A DNA stretch of 34,430 nt from contig LDXQ01000011.1 in the NCBI GenBank assembly GCA_001443485.1, forward strand, positions 1 to 34,430, read 5' to 3'. Origin of the DNA: Candidatus Sysuimicrobiota bacterium CSP1-3 (lineage in GTDB: Bacteria; Sysuimicrobiota; Sysuimicrobiia; Sysuimicrobiales; Humicultoraceae). Position numbers and translations under genes: made by a program. A model generated the notes under the pieces. That model searched no databases. It was not told the origin of the DNA and saw nothing but the letters and a program-made list of their open reading frames with translations. This document shows positions 1 to 7,649 of the stretch, piece by piece (the stretch's first letter is position 1; each line of letters begins with the position of its first letter).

Positions 1-371
1 AGCCACAGGGGCGTATCGGGCACGAGCTCCTCGACGGCGCGGATGACGCTCACCGCCCAGGCCGGCCGCGTCCACACGGACTCGTGCGCCAGCGCGAGCA
101 GGTTCAGCGACGTGTCCAGACGGAGTTCGCCCGCGTCCATCAGCAGCCCGGCGACAGACGTGCCCGCCCGGCGGGCCAGCAGGAGCAGCGTCTCAACTGA
201 AGGGTACGAGCGCGCGGTTTCGAGCAGGCTGACGAAGCTCTTCGAGAGGTCCGCCCCGGCCAGTTCGGCCTGGGTCAGCCCCATGCGGCCGCGAGCGCGC
301 TCGAGCCGCTGTCCGAAGGCGACGATCCAGCGGGTCCGCGCAGTGTCAATTGTCTTCTGTGGCTTGACCAA
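1..371 (-). CDS. XRE/Cro-type helix-turn-helix transcriptional regulator (C-terminus off window)
   Basis: Reading the reverse strand from a TTG at 371 gives an open frame to the window edge, so at least 123 residues. Residues about 16-75 are a classic XRE DNA-binding domain: FGQRLERARGRMGLTQAELA, then a recognition-helix region SKSFVSLLETARSYPSVETL. Residues after about 80 (LNLLALAHESVW...AWAVSVIRAVEELVPD) look like paired amphipathic helices, as in TPR-containing RRNPP-type regulators, but too little is visible to assign that family. No ribosome site precedes the TTG. A CATAAT -10-like box lies only 8-13 nt upstream (379-384), so a leaderless transcript is possible. It lies 97 bp downstream of, and on the same strand as, a small exported-peptide gene (468-599). 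The HTH call is secure; the start and the role of the C-terminus are not. Confidence 0.8.
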   Translation of the reverse strand, partial: MVKPQKTIDTARTRWIVAFGQRLERARGRMGLTQAELAGADLSKSFVSLLETARSYPSVETLLLLARRAGTSVAGLLMDAGELRLDTSLNLLALAHESVWTRPAWAVSVIRAVEELVPDTPLW

Positions 372-467
372 GGATAAATTATGTTCGACGGCCGGGGCAG
401 AACGTCCTGCAGGGACAGCGGGTCCCCCAGGTTTCGTCGATCTTCCTGCTAAGCTCCCGCGAACTGA

Positions 468-599
468 CTACCCTCCGTTCTCGCCGGGCAGCCCACCCGA
501 GATCTCCACGGGCGGCGTACTCACCGCTGCCAGGCCGGTTCCGAGCAACGCCAGCGTGAGCAAGACAGCACCAAGAAGCATGCGGACTTTGTGCGTCAT
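468..599 (-). CDS. Small exported-looking peptide (43 aa), candidate signal peptide pro-form
   Basis: The ATG at 599 is preceded by a near-ideal ribosome site (GGGAGGG, 7 nt spacing), which favours it over the upstream start at 656. The 43-residue product begins MTHKVRM, then has a hydrophobic stretch LLGAVLLTLALLGTGLAAV typical of a signal peptide or single membrane helix. It ends in a short polar, Gly/Pro-rich tail STPPVEISGGLPGENGG. The layout of positive N-terminus, hydrophobic core and short tail resembles Phr/Aim-type pro-peptides. It lies directly upstream of an XRE regulator on the same strand. No homologous family is recognised. That it is translated is well supported by the ribosome site; the signalling role is inference. 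Confidence 0.6.
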   Translation of the reverse strand: MTHKVRMLLGAVLLTLALLGTGLAAVSTPPVEISGGLPGENGG

Positions 600-676
600 G
601 CCAATCCCTCCCGATTCGGTTGAATTTGGGGGACCCGCCACTGGCCCGGTTTCCACACGCGTCCGGCGATTCCTTT

Positions 677-695
677 CTAATGTTTAGTAATTATA
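677..695 (-). promoter_or_regulatory. Promoter -10 box and short palindrome upstream of the small peptide gene
   Basis: An AT-rich island in GC-rich surroundings holds a perfect TATAAT on the minus strand (690-695). An 11-bp interrupted palindrome CTAAACATTAG (677-687) follows where transcription would begin. No good -35 box is visible. The palindrome sits where a repressor would act, and the nearby XRE protein is the obvious candidate. The -10 call is good; the operator is inferred. Confidence 0.45.
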
Positions 696-730
696 GGTTT
701 TGGGCATAGGGGTCTCTGGAGGCCCCAGCC

Positions 731-979
731 GTGGAGAACTGGATGGACGGCATGCTCGCCTTTGTCCTCTGTCCGGCCGGAGAGTGCCGGTACAGCGAGG
801 GCTTTCCGGATCTCCGCGCCGCGCCGCACGACTGCCCCCAGTGCGGCCGGGCGCTGCTTGCCGGCTGTCCCCACTGTGGCATGCTCCTGCGCAATCGCTG
901 GGGCATGTGCACCAACTGCGGCCTCCTCCTCTTCTCCCTGGCGGCCGCCGTCGTTCAGCCCACGGTCAAACTGGCCTAG
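731..979 (+). CDS. Small zinc-ribbon protein (82 aa)
   Basis: GTG start with GGAGG 8 nt upstream (718-722). The product has eight cysteines arranged as CPAGEC, CPQC, CPHC and CTNC, which predicts two zinc-ribbon knuckles in residues about 14-67. A short hydrophobic tail LLLFSLAAAVV follows and could be a membrane-proximal helix. Small multi-ribbon proteins of this kind are common and mostly uncharacterised; no function is assigned. It is divergent from the peptide gene and 114 bp upstream of, and on the same strand as, the gamma-glutamyltransferase-like gene. The long ORFs on the other strand and frames here have no recognisable content. Confidence 0.7.
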   Translation: MENWMDGMLAFVLCPAGECRYSEGFPDLRAAPHDCPQCGRALLAGCPHCGMLLRNRWGMCTNCGLLLFSLAAAVVQPTVKLA

Positions 980-1093
980 GTTCCACGGCCAACGCGGCCC
1001 GATCCCGCGACGGCGGCCCGCCGGCGAGGAAAAGGGCTCGCCCCACTCCCCGCGGAAAACCTCACCGTTCCACGGCACGCGCGGAGGCAGACG

Positions 1094-2884
1094 GTGAGCG
1101 GACAGAGCGTCTCCCACGGTTTCGAACTGGAAGGCAGCGCGACGCGGCCGGTCATCCGGGGTCGCCATCTGGTGGTGGCCTGCGGCCACTACCTGGCGGC
1201 GCTGGCCGGCATGCGCATGCGCGACCGGGGCGGCAACGCCATCGACGCCGGGGTGGCCATGGCCTTCGCGCAGGCGGTGCTGGAGTTTCAGAGCTACGGG
1301 TTCGGCGGGGAGTGCCCGATCCTGATCTACGCGGCGGCGACGCGCGAGGTGGTCGCGATCAACGGCAACACGCGGGCGCCCGCCGCCGCGACGATCGAGT
1401 GGTTCCGGGACCACGGCATGACCCTGATTCCGGGCGATGGGTTTCTGCCGGCCGGGGTTCCCGCGGCGCCGGATGCGCTGATTACGGCGCTGGATCGCTA
1501 CGGGCGGCTGGCGCTAAAGGACGTCCTGGCGCCGGCAATCGAACTCGCCGCGCACGGGTTTCCGGTCTACGAGGGGATGCGCGACCGCATCGCCGCCACG
1601 GCCGACCGCTTCCGCAGCGAGTGGCCCACCTCCGCCGCCCTCTTCCTGCCGGCCGACCGCGTCCCCGATGTCGGCGATACCTGGCGCGACCCCGACCTGG
1701 CCCGCACCTTCGAGAGACTGGTCGAGGCCGAGGACAACGCCCGGCACAACGGACGCAGCGCCGGCCTCCGCGCGGCGCGCGACCGCTTCTACAAGGGCGA
1801 CATCGCCCGCGAGATCGTGGCCTTCCAGCGCGACACAAAGGTGCGCGACGCGAACGGGATGGAGTCGAGCGGTCTGCTCACTGCAGAAGACTTCGCGGCG
1901 TTCGAGACCCGCGTGGAAGCCCCGGTAACGCTGAACTACCGCGGGTACGATGTCTACAAGTGCGGCCCGTGGAGCCAGGGGCCGGTCTTCCTGCAGCAGC
2001 TGGCGCTGCTAGAAGGATTCGACCTGGCCGCACTGCGCCATAACTCCGCCGACCACATCCACCTGGTCATCGAAGCGACCAAACTGGCCTTCGCCGACCG
2101 GGAGCGCTACTACGGCGACCCGCAGTATGCCGACGTACCGTTGCGCGGCCTCCTCTCCAAGGCTTACGCGGCGGAGCGGCGGGGGTTGATCGACATGCAG
2201 CGGGCATCGCTTGAGCTGCGTCCGGGAAACCCGTATCCCTACGAGGGGCGCGAGCGTGAACCCGACCTCAGTCCGCTGCGCGGCCGGGCGGGAGATGCGG
2301 GCACGACGGGCACGCGGGCGATCGACGAGGAGGGAACCATGTTCTCGGCGACGCCCAGCGGTGGGTGGTTCTACGCCTCACCGATCATCCCGGGGTTAGG
2401 CTTCTGCCTGGGGACGCGCTGCCAGATCTTCTGGCTGGATCCGCCCGACCACCCCAATGCCCTGCGGCCGCGGAAGCAGCCGCGCACGACGCTGACCCCG
2501 TCACTGGTGATGAAGGACGGACGCCCGGGCATGGTCTTCGGCACCCCCGGCGTGGACAACCAGGATCAGTGGACGCTGCAGTTCTTCCTGAACGCGGTGG
2601 ACTTCGGGATGGACCTGCAGGACGCCATCGACGCGCCCGCCTTCCACTCGGTCCACTTCCCCAGTTCGTTCTATCCGAAGGAGGCCAGCCCGGGCGCGCT
2701 CGTCGTGGAAGCGCGCATCCCGCCGGAGGTGCGCGAGGAACTCCAGCAGCGGGGGCACGTGGTCAGCGTCGTCCCCGGGTGGAGCCTCAACTTCACGACC
2801 GCGGTGGCGATCAATCCCCAGCGCGGCGTGATCGAAGGCGCAGCGAGTTCCCGCGGCGAGCGCAACTACGCGCTCGGCTGGTAA
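1094..2884 (+). CDS. Gamma-glutamyltransferase family enzyme (Ntn hydrolase), cytosolic type
   Basis: 596 residues, typical for the family. GTG start with GGAGG 6 nt upstream. The N-terminal part carries the family's GGNAIDAGVAMAFA and YGFGGECP motifs. The self-processing and nucleophile region is at residues 403-420: G-T404-T405-GTRAIDEEGTMFSATPSGG. One of the two threonines is expected to become the N-terminal nucleophile after autocleavage, and the SATPSGG loop matches the substrate-binding loop of these enzymes. The C-terminal half includes TLTPSLVMKDGRPGMVFGTPG, another family signature. There is no signal peptide, unlike periplasmic glutathione-degrading enzymes, so a cytosolic hydrolase acting on gamma-glutamyl or oxamate-like amides is possible. 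The usual TTH motif reads TTG here. Family assignment is confident; the substrate is unknown. Confidence 0.88.
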   Translation: MSGQSVSHGFELEGSATRPVIRGRHLVVACGHYLAALAGMRMRDRGGNAIDAGVAMAFAQAVLEFQSYGFGGECPILIYAAATREVVAINGNTRAPAAATIEWFRDHGMTLIPGDGFLPAGVPAAPDALITALDRYGRLALKDVLAPAIELAAHGFPVYEGMRDRIAATADRFRSEWPTSAALFLPADRVPDVGDTWRDPDLARTFERLVEAEDNARHNGRSAGLRAARDRFYKGDIAREIVAFQRDTKVRDANGMESSGLLTAEDFAAFETRVEAPVTLNYRGYDVYKCGPWSQGPVFLQQLALLEGFDLAALRHNSADHIHLVIEATKLAFADRERYYGDPQYADVPLRGLLSKAYAAERRGLIDMQRASLELRPGNPYPYEGREREPDLSPLRGRAGDAGTTGTRAIDEEGTMFSATPSGGWFYASPIIPGLGFCLGTRCQIFWLDPPDHPNALRPRKQPRTTLTPSLVMKDGRPGMVFGTPGVDNQDQWTLQFFLNAVDFGMDLQDAIDAPAFHSVHFPSSFYPKEASPGALVVEARIPPEVREELQQRGHVVSVVPGWSLNFTTAVAINPQRGVIEGAASSRGERNYALGW

Positions 2885-2906
2885 CGGCGGAGCGGGGTCG
2901 ACCCCC

Positions 2907-3644
2907 TTAACGCCCCAGCGGGAGCAGTGCCAGCGCCCCTTCCGCCTCCAGCAGCTGCCGCTTGAGCGCGACACCGCCCCGCAGCGAGTAACCGCCGAGT
3001 TTCCCGTCGCTGCGCACGACGCGGTGGCAGGGGATCAGTAGCGGCAGCGGGTTACGGGCACAAGCCGTCCCCACCGCGCGCGCCGCCGACGGTTTCCCCA
3101 GCGTCCGCGCGATTTCTCCGTACGTGCGCACCTGACCGGGCGGGATGCGCCGCAGCGCCTGCAGCACCGCCCGCTCAAACGGTGGCACCAGGCTCAAGTC
3201 CACCGGGCCACGGTAGGGGGCGTGGTCGCGGATCGCGTGCATGACTTCGGCCCGCAGGTCGGCCGGCGGTTCGGGATCTGCCACGGGACCGCTCCCGAGC
3301 ACGCGTTCGGCTTCGCGCTCGAAAGCCGCGGGCGAGTTCGCCTGGCTGACCATGAGGGGGCCGTTCGGGCCGTAGGCGACGAAGATTGTCCCGAACGGGG
3401 CCGGGACGCTCATGTAGCGATACTTCGACGGTGCTTCGGGCTGGCCCGGGGCCGTCGCGCCGCCGTCGGCGGCGACGCGGGAAGTGTACCGCAGGACGAA
3501 CTCCTCGAGGTCGGCGTCGGTGAGCCGGGTGAGGGCGGCCACCGGCTTGCCCCGGCGCGTTACGATCACCGCCTCGCCCCTCCCGACCTGCCGAAGGAGC
3601 GCGTTGGTCCGGTTCTTCAGCTCCACGGTGTTGACCATCTTCAT
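2907..3644 (-). CDS. ogt: Phd/YefM antitoxin-like domain fused to O6-alkylguanine-DNA alkyltransferase
   Basis: 245 residues. Residues 1-50 (MKMVNTVELKNRTNALLRQV...AVIVTRRGKPVAALTRL) match the DNA-binding fold of Phd/YefM antitoxins. Residues about 73-245 form a complete MGMT: an N-terminal subdomain, then PPFERAVLQALRRIPPGQVRTYGEIA, and the active-site PCHRVV with acceptor Cys206, followed by GGYSLRGG. MGMT transfers the alkyl group from O6-alkylguanine to its own cysteine. A good ribosome site (GGGGGAG, 7 nt) supports the ATG at 3644, so the antitoxin-like part is translated as one protein. No toxin gene is adjacent. The promoter carries a perfect palindrome. The fusion suggests a DNA-bound or self-regulating repair protein, which is inference; both domain calls are firm. 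Confidence 0.9.
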   Translation of the reverse strand: MKMVNTVELKNRTNALLRQVGRGEAVIVTRRGKPVAALTRLTDADLEEFVLRYTSRVAADGGATAPGQPEAPSKYRYMSVPAPFGTIFVAYGPNGPLMVSQANSPAAFEREAERVLGSGPVADPEPPADLRAEVMHAIRDHAPYRGPVDLSLVPPFERAVLQALRRIPPGQVRTYGEIARTLGKPSAARAVGTACARNPLPLLIPCHRVVRSDGKLGGYSLRGGVALKRQLLEAEGALALLPLGR

Positions 3645-3688
3645 CGCCGGCTCCCCCTCAGCGGATGGGCTCCTCGCGCCCGCCGCGA

Positions 3689-3751
3689 CATAGCCAGAAA
3701 AACGGCTATGTTCATAGCCTTATACTAAGCTAGCGGGAGCGGATTCGTCAA
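3689..3751 (-). promoter_or_regulatory. Promoter with 16-bp palindromic operator in the Phd-MGMT / PCD divergent region
   Basis: For the minus strand, TTGACG (3746-3751) and TAGTAT (3722-3727) are separated by 18 bp and form a plausible sigma-70 promoter. A perfect palindrome GGCTATGTTCATAGCC (3704-3719) covers the expected start site. A third half-site CATAGCC recurs at 3689-3695, exactly 24 bp from the copy at 3713-3719. The plus strand reads TATACT at 3721-3726, a possible -10 for the divergent dehydratase gene, so a protein bound here could control both directions. The repeats are seen directly; the regulator is inferred to be the Phd domain of the downstream gene. Confidence 0.6.
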
Positions 3752-3802
3752 CCGCTGCGGGGGTCTCCTTGCAGGAACTAGACGTCCCGCCGGAGGCCGT
3801 AC

Positions 3803-4216
3803 ATGATGGAATTCGAGCGGCAAACACTGTTCGGGGGAGGAACGTACTCACCGATGCTCGATCTGGCGTCCCGCCGATGCGTCCCGTGCGAAGGGGGCGT
3901 GCCGCCGCTTGGCCGCGAGGAGGCGGAGCGTCTGCGCGCCGCCGTGCAGCGGTGGGAGTCAGATGAGGACGGGAAGGCGATCCGGCGGACCTTCAAGTTT
4001 CAGAACTTCAAAGAGGCGATAGCCTTCGTCAACGCCGTGGCCGACATCGCGGAGAGCGAAGGCCACCACCCGGACATCACAATCCGCTACCAGCGGGTCA
4101 CGCTCACCCTAACCACGCACGCCATCGGCGGCCTCTCCGAGAACGACTTCATCCTGGCCGCCAAGATCGATCGACTGCACGGCGCGGCCAAACCCGCGGA
4201 GGCACTGGATCCCTAG
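3803..4216 (+). CDS. Pterin-4a-carbinolamine dehydratase
   Basis: 137 residues; family members are usually about 95-115, so there is a short N-terminal extension. It dehydrates 4a-hydroxytetrahydropterins to quinonoid dihydropterin. The family core is evident: FKEAIAFVNAVADIAESEGHHPDITI with the active-site H88-H89-P90-D91, then LTTHAIGGLSENDFILAAKID. The start at 3803 has GGAGG 6 nt upstream; the Met at 3854 would match the usual family length but has a ribosome site 13 nt away. No aromatic amino acid hydroxylase is nearby, so a role in molybdopterin metabolism or as a moonlighting factor is equally possible. It is divergent from the Phd-MGMT gene and convergent with the cyclase gene. Confidence 0.92.
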   Translation: MMEFERQTLFGGGTYSPMLDLASRRCVPCEGGVPPLGREEAERLRAAVQRWESDEDGKAIRRTFKFQNFKEAIAFVNAVADIAESEGHHPDITIRYQRVTLTLTTHAIGGLSENDFILAAKIDRLHGAAKPAEALDP

Positions 4217-4231
4217 CCGGTCGGCGGGCAT

Positions 4232-6187
4232 TCAGCGCCAGTCGATCTGCACAACCTGGATCGGTTCGGCGATTCCCTTGAGGGTCATTGTCCGGGGTTC
4301 CGACATGGGGAAGCGGGATGGCGCCGCCCGGGCAGTATCGAGGCTGGCCACAATCTGGCCGGCGTCGGCCAGGGCCGCGATGCGCGCGGCCTGATGGACG
4401 CCCTTCCCCTGGTAGCGTGTTCCCCGACGGGTGGCCTCCACCGCATGCAACCCGATGCGCACCTGCGGCGAAAAGCCTTGCGTGCGGCGGTGCTCGACCA
4501 GCGTCCGCTGGATGGCCACCGCGCAGTCCACCGCCGCAGCCGGCGTGTCGAAGGCGACGAAGAACCCATCGCCCGCGTGATCGACCTCGGTCCCGCCGTG
4601 TCGGGCAAACAGCGTCCGCAGCGTTTCGTCGTGCCAGCGGAGCAGATCTGCCCAGGCGTCGTCGCCGATCGCCTCGACCAGGTTCGTGGACCGGACGATG
4701 TCGGTAAACATGAAGGTCTGCGTCAGGCGGACCGCCGCCGCCCCGGGTGCGGCCGCGTCCGTGGCACGTTCCAAGAGTTCGGCGGCGCGGCGAGCATCCG
4801 GGACGGCACCGAGGCGCTCGAAGGCTGAGTGCGCGGTTTCCAGCTCAAGGATCGCCGCCTCCGCATCGCCGGCGGCCTGGTAGGCGGCGCAGAGCAGCAG
4901 TCGCGTGCGCGCCATCTCGTACGGGACGTCGACGTCCCGCCACAACTCCAAGCCGCGCCGCAGGCTGCGCGCCGCAGCGGCGGGGTCCCCCTCGGTCAAC
5001 TGGACGGTGCCGCGAGCACAGGACGCGCTGGCCATCAGGGCCGCGGTCTTGTAAGTGTCCGCAATGGCTTCGAGTTCCTCCGCCGCCGCGCGGGCACTTT
5101 CCAAATCCCGGGCGGCCAGGGCAATCTCCACCATCGCCGGCAGCAGCCGGGCCCGGGCGCGGCGGTCGCGCGGCTCATCGACCAGCGCACGGCGGATCAA
5201 CGTCAGCGCCGCATCCACTTTGCCTTCCGCCAGTCGGAGCAGCGACAGGCCGGGCTGGGGCTCATGTCCCAATTCGTGCGCCTGCCGGAAGGCTTCTTCG
5301 GCGGCGGGGAGATCTCCGACGCGAAACCGGATCTCCCCGACCTCATAGAGCGCGGCCGCCGCATAGCTCAGGTTGAACTCCATCAACTCGCTGCAGGCGC
5401 GCCGGGCCTCCTGCTCCGCCTCGCTCCAGGTCCCCCGCAGGCGCATGATCTCAGCCCGGTAGACGCGGCACATGCCCGGAAAGCCAGCGATCGCCTGCCG
5501 CTCACACCAGCGTTTGGCCGCCTCCGTCCAGTCCGCGGCGCGCCGGTAGTCGGCCATGTCGCGGCAGGCCGCGATCGTGTTGCAGTAAATGGCGGCCGTC
5601 GGGTACGGGTCGATCTCGCCTCCCACGGCGGCAACGGTGGCTTCGTCGATGAGCGCCGTCCCCTCGGCGACGCGCCCCATCGCGATCAGCACACCGCCCT
5701 GATCGTGGAGCCCCAGCGCCTGCAGGTTGCGGTCGCCGAAGCGCATTCCGATGTCCAGTTCGCGGCGGGCTAACTCCAGCGCGCGCTCCAGGTCGTCCTC
5801 GCGGAAGGCCACGCGCATGCGCGCCCGCGCCAGGTAGCCGTGCTCCCGGGCTTCCGGTTCCTCTTCGAGCAGGCGTTGCGCCCGGTTGTGCCACGCCTGC
5901 GAAATCGCCTCGGCTCGCTTGTCCTCGTAATCGTGGGAGAGTTCGAGCGCTACCCGGGCCGCTCCGCGCCGGTCTCCCCGTTCCACGTAGATCGCGTAGG
6001 CCCGCTCCCGTGCCGCGATGCAATCCGCCAGGCGGCCGGTCCACCAGGCCGCTTCCGCCAGGGCCTCCAGATCTTCGGGTGGCAGGCCACGCGAGGCGTC
6101 CGCGGCGTTGAGGAGGTCAAATGCTTCCCTCCAGGCGTGTCGCTCGAACGCCTGCCGACCTGTTTGGAGTTCTCCGTCGATGCTCAT
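4232..6187 (-). CDS. TPR protein with C-terminal class III adenylate/guanylate cyclase domain
   Basis: About 651 residues from ATG 6187; a GTG at 6211 is the alternative, and neither start has a well-spaced ribosome site. Residues about 5-480 are helical TPR-like repeats rich in Ala, Arg and Glu. Residues about 490-651 are a cyclase domain: the metal-binding Asp of FTDIVRST, a second Asp in DHAGDGFFVAFD, then QVRIGLHAVEA and RYQGKGVHQAARIAALADAGQIVAS. The position usually held by the transition-state Asn (VNLAAR) is His here (VHQAAR), a variant I associate with cyclase domains found in large TPR/LuxR-type proteins, so activity is uncertain. There is no AAA ATPase or membrane segment. It probably couples a protein-binding repeat scaffold to nucleotide signalling. 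Confidence 0.85.
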   Translation of the reverse strand: MSIDGELQTGRQAFERHAWREAFDLLNAADASRGLPPEDLEALAEAAWWTGRLADCIAARERAYAIYVERGDRRGAARVALELSHDYEDKRAEAISQAWHNRAQRLLEEEPEAREHGYLARARMRVAFREDDLERALELARRELDIGMRFGDRNLQALGLHDQGGVLIAMGRVAEGTALIDEATVAAVGGEIDPYPTAAIYCNTIAACRDMADYRRAADWTEAAKRWCERQAIAGFPGMCRVYRAEIMRLRGTWSEAEQEARRACSELMEFNLSYAAAALYEVGEIRFRVGDLPAAEEAFRQAHELGHEPQPGLSLLRLAEGKVDAALTLIRRALVDEPRDRRARARLLPAMVEIALAARDLESARAAAEELEAIADTYKTAALMASASCARGTVQLTEGDPAAAARSLRRGLELWRDVDVPYEMARTRLLLCAAYQAAGDAEAAILELETAHSAFERLGAVPDARRAAELLERATDAAAPGAAAVRLTQTFMFTDIVRSTNLVEAIGDDAWADLLRWHDETLRTLFARHGGTEVDHAGDGFFVAFDTPAAAVDCAVAIQRTLVEHRRTQGFSPQVRIGLHAVEATRRGTRYQGKGVHQAARIAALADAGQIVASLDTARAAPSRFPMSEPRTMTLKGIAEPIQVVQIDWR

Positions 6188-6290
6188 CCTTATCAAAATC
6201 AAAAGCCGCACGGACCAGGGATTAAGTGTGTGGAAGGCTTCGCGGGGCGCTCCCGCCTCTCCCTGCAGGGAAGTACCGACGCGAGGAATC

Positions 6291-7586
6291 TTAAGGCAGC
6301 GCGTAGATCCGGCTTGCCTGGCCCGGCGGGAATATGGTGATCCAGTCGACCGCGCCCACCGGGGCGTGCCCGGGCCCGGCCTCGGCGTGCTGTTTGTCGG
6401 AGGTAATGGCGAAGGCGATCCCGAGGTCGTTGTAGATCATGATCCGCGCGCCGCCCAGGTTCGGCATGGTGATCTCCTGGCGCGCCGGCGACATCCCGTA
6501 GGCCATCAGCACCGCCCCCTGAGAGAAGCCGAAGGCGATGCCCTTGTCGGTGCGGTAGCGCCGGTCGGCGATCTCCAGCCCGACCAGTCTGTTCCCGTCC
6601 GCCGGATCAACCAACGCCCCCAGGCCGCTGGTCCAGAAGACCACGGGTGCGCGCAGCCCGGGGGTCGGGTCCCGGTTGGTGGGATTCCCCAGCCGGCCGG
6701 TGAGGTCGGCCACGGACTGGTCGAGGGCAAACGGACCGATCCCCCTCCCCGGCGCGATGAGGAACTCCGCGGCGACCGCGGGGACGGTGACTCGCTCGGC
6801 CGCGAGCGGCACCCGCTGGGCCTTCGACTGGAGGGCCAGCGCCACGCGGATCGTCTGCCCCTGTGCGCTGACCTCGACCTGGGCCTCGAACGTGGTTTCG
6901 TCGTTGAGCCGCAGCAGGCGGCCGCGCTCCACCGCCCAGAAGAGCTCGCCGGTCCCGCGGATCGTCCCGGTCGCGCGGCTCTGCGCGCCGGGAGGCAGCG
7001 GCCCGATATCCGCGCCGGAGACCTGCCCCTCCACCGCGTAGGTGATGCGGGCGACCCGACCCTCCGCCGCCCGCTCCACGCCGGCCAGCGTGTAGGTCAC
7101 GGTGCCCTGGCCGGTGATGCCACCTTCCTCGAGGCGTGTCTGGCGGGTCCAGCGCTCACCGATGCGCGCCGCGCGCCCGGGAAACCCAAAGGGGAAGTCC
7201 TCTTCGGAATAGTCCCCGGTCTGCCGTTCCACGACCCTTCCATCCGGCCGGACCTTCAGGGTGATCGGGGCGTCGATCGTCTCTTCGGTACGCCCCCCCT
7301 CGCTGATCCGGAAGTCCTCAAACACCACCTCGACGGTTATGGTCCCGTCGGGATCCACCGCCAGGACGCGCGTGACCTCCCGGGCCTCGACCGTGAAGCT
7401 GGCGGTCTGGCGCTGGTCGGCGACCTGAAAGGCGATCTCGGCGGAGGCGGTGAACGTGGCGTGGACGACCTCGCCGCGGCCGAGCCTGAGCTGAAACTCA
7501 ACGGTCTCCTGCCCCGCGGCCGGCGCCGCCCATAGCGCCGCCGTCAGGGCCACCATCACAACCGCGACCCGCATCGCCCGGGACAT
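6291..7586 (-). CDS. Secreted protein of unknown function with a C-terminal domain shared with the gene at 19179-19806
   Basis: 431 residues, ATG at 7586 with GGAGG 8 nt upstream. A clear signal peptide (RVAVVMVALTAALWAAPAAG, then Q-E) predicts export, with cleavage near residue 25. Residues about 27-280 are beta-rich (repeats of V-x-V and T-x-T, segments such as GTITVEVVFEDFRIS). Residues about 290-431 form a second domain starting GRGIGPFALDQSVADLTGRLGNP and containing YRTDKGIAFGFSQGAVLMAYG and IMIYNDLGIAFAI. The same pattern occurs in the broken gene at 19179-19806, so this is a paralogous exported module. There is no catalytic motif. No function is assigned. Confidence 0.75.
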   Translation of the reverse strand: MSRAMRVAVVMVALTAALWAAPAAGQETVEFQLRLGRGEVVHATFTASAEIAFQVADQRQTASFTVEAREVTRVLAVDPDGTITVEVVFEDFRISEGGRTEETIDAPITLKVRPDGRVVERQTGDYSEEDFPFGFPGRAARIGERWTRQTRLEEGGITGQGTVTYTLAGVERAAEGRVARITYAVEGQVSGADIGPLPPGAQSRATGTIRGTGELFWAVERGRLLRLNDETTFEAQVEVSAQGQTIRVALALQSKAQRVPLAAERVTVPAVAAEFLIAPGRGIGPFALDQSVADLTGRLGNPTNRDPTPGLRAPVVFWTSGLGALVDPADGNRLVGLEIADRRYRTDKGIAFGFSQGAVLMAYGMSPARQEITMPNLGGARIMIYNDLGIAFAITSDKQHAEAGPGHAPVGAVDWITIFPPGQASRIYALP

Positions 7587-7649
7587 CGCCCTTACCTCCG
7601 GCCGGAACCCGGCCTCGGTCTCTTCCCTAAAGCACTCTTCCCCGCAACC

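Noticed and set aside
677-1414. Minus-strand 245-codon ORF opposite the zinc-ribbon and GGT genes
   Set aside because: No ribosome site or motif, and the plus strand has two better-supported genes.
2885-2906. GGGGTCGACCCC palindrome between the convergent GGT and MGMT genes
   Set aside because: The stem is only four to six base pairs with no T tract; too weak to call a terminator.
3803-4216. Idea that the gene beside the Phd-MGMT fusion is the missing toxin
   Set aside because: It is clearly a pterin-4a-carbinolamine dehydratase (HHPD motif); no toxin fold is adjacent.
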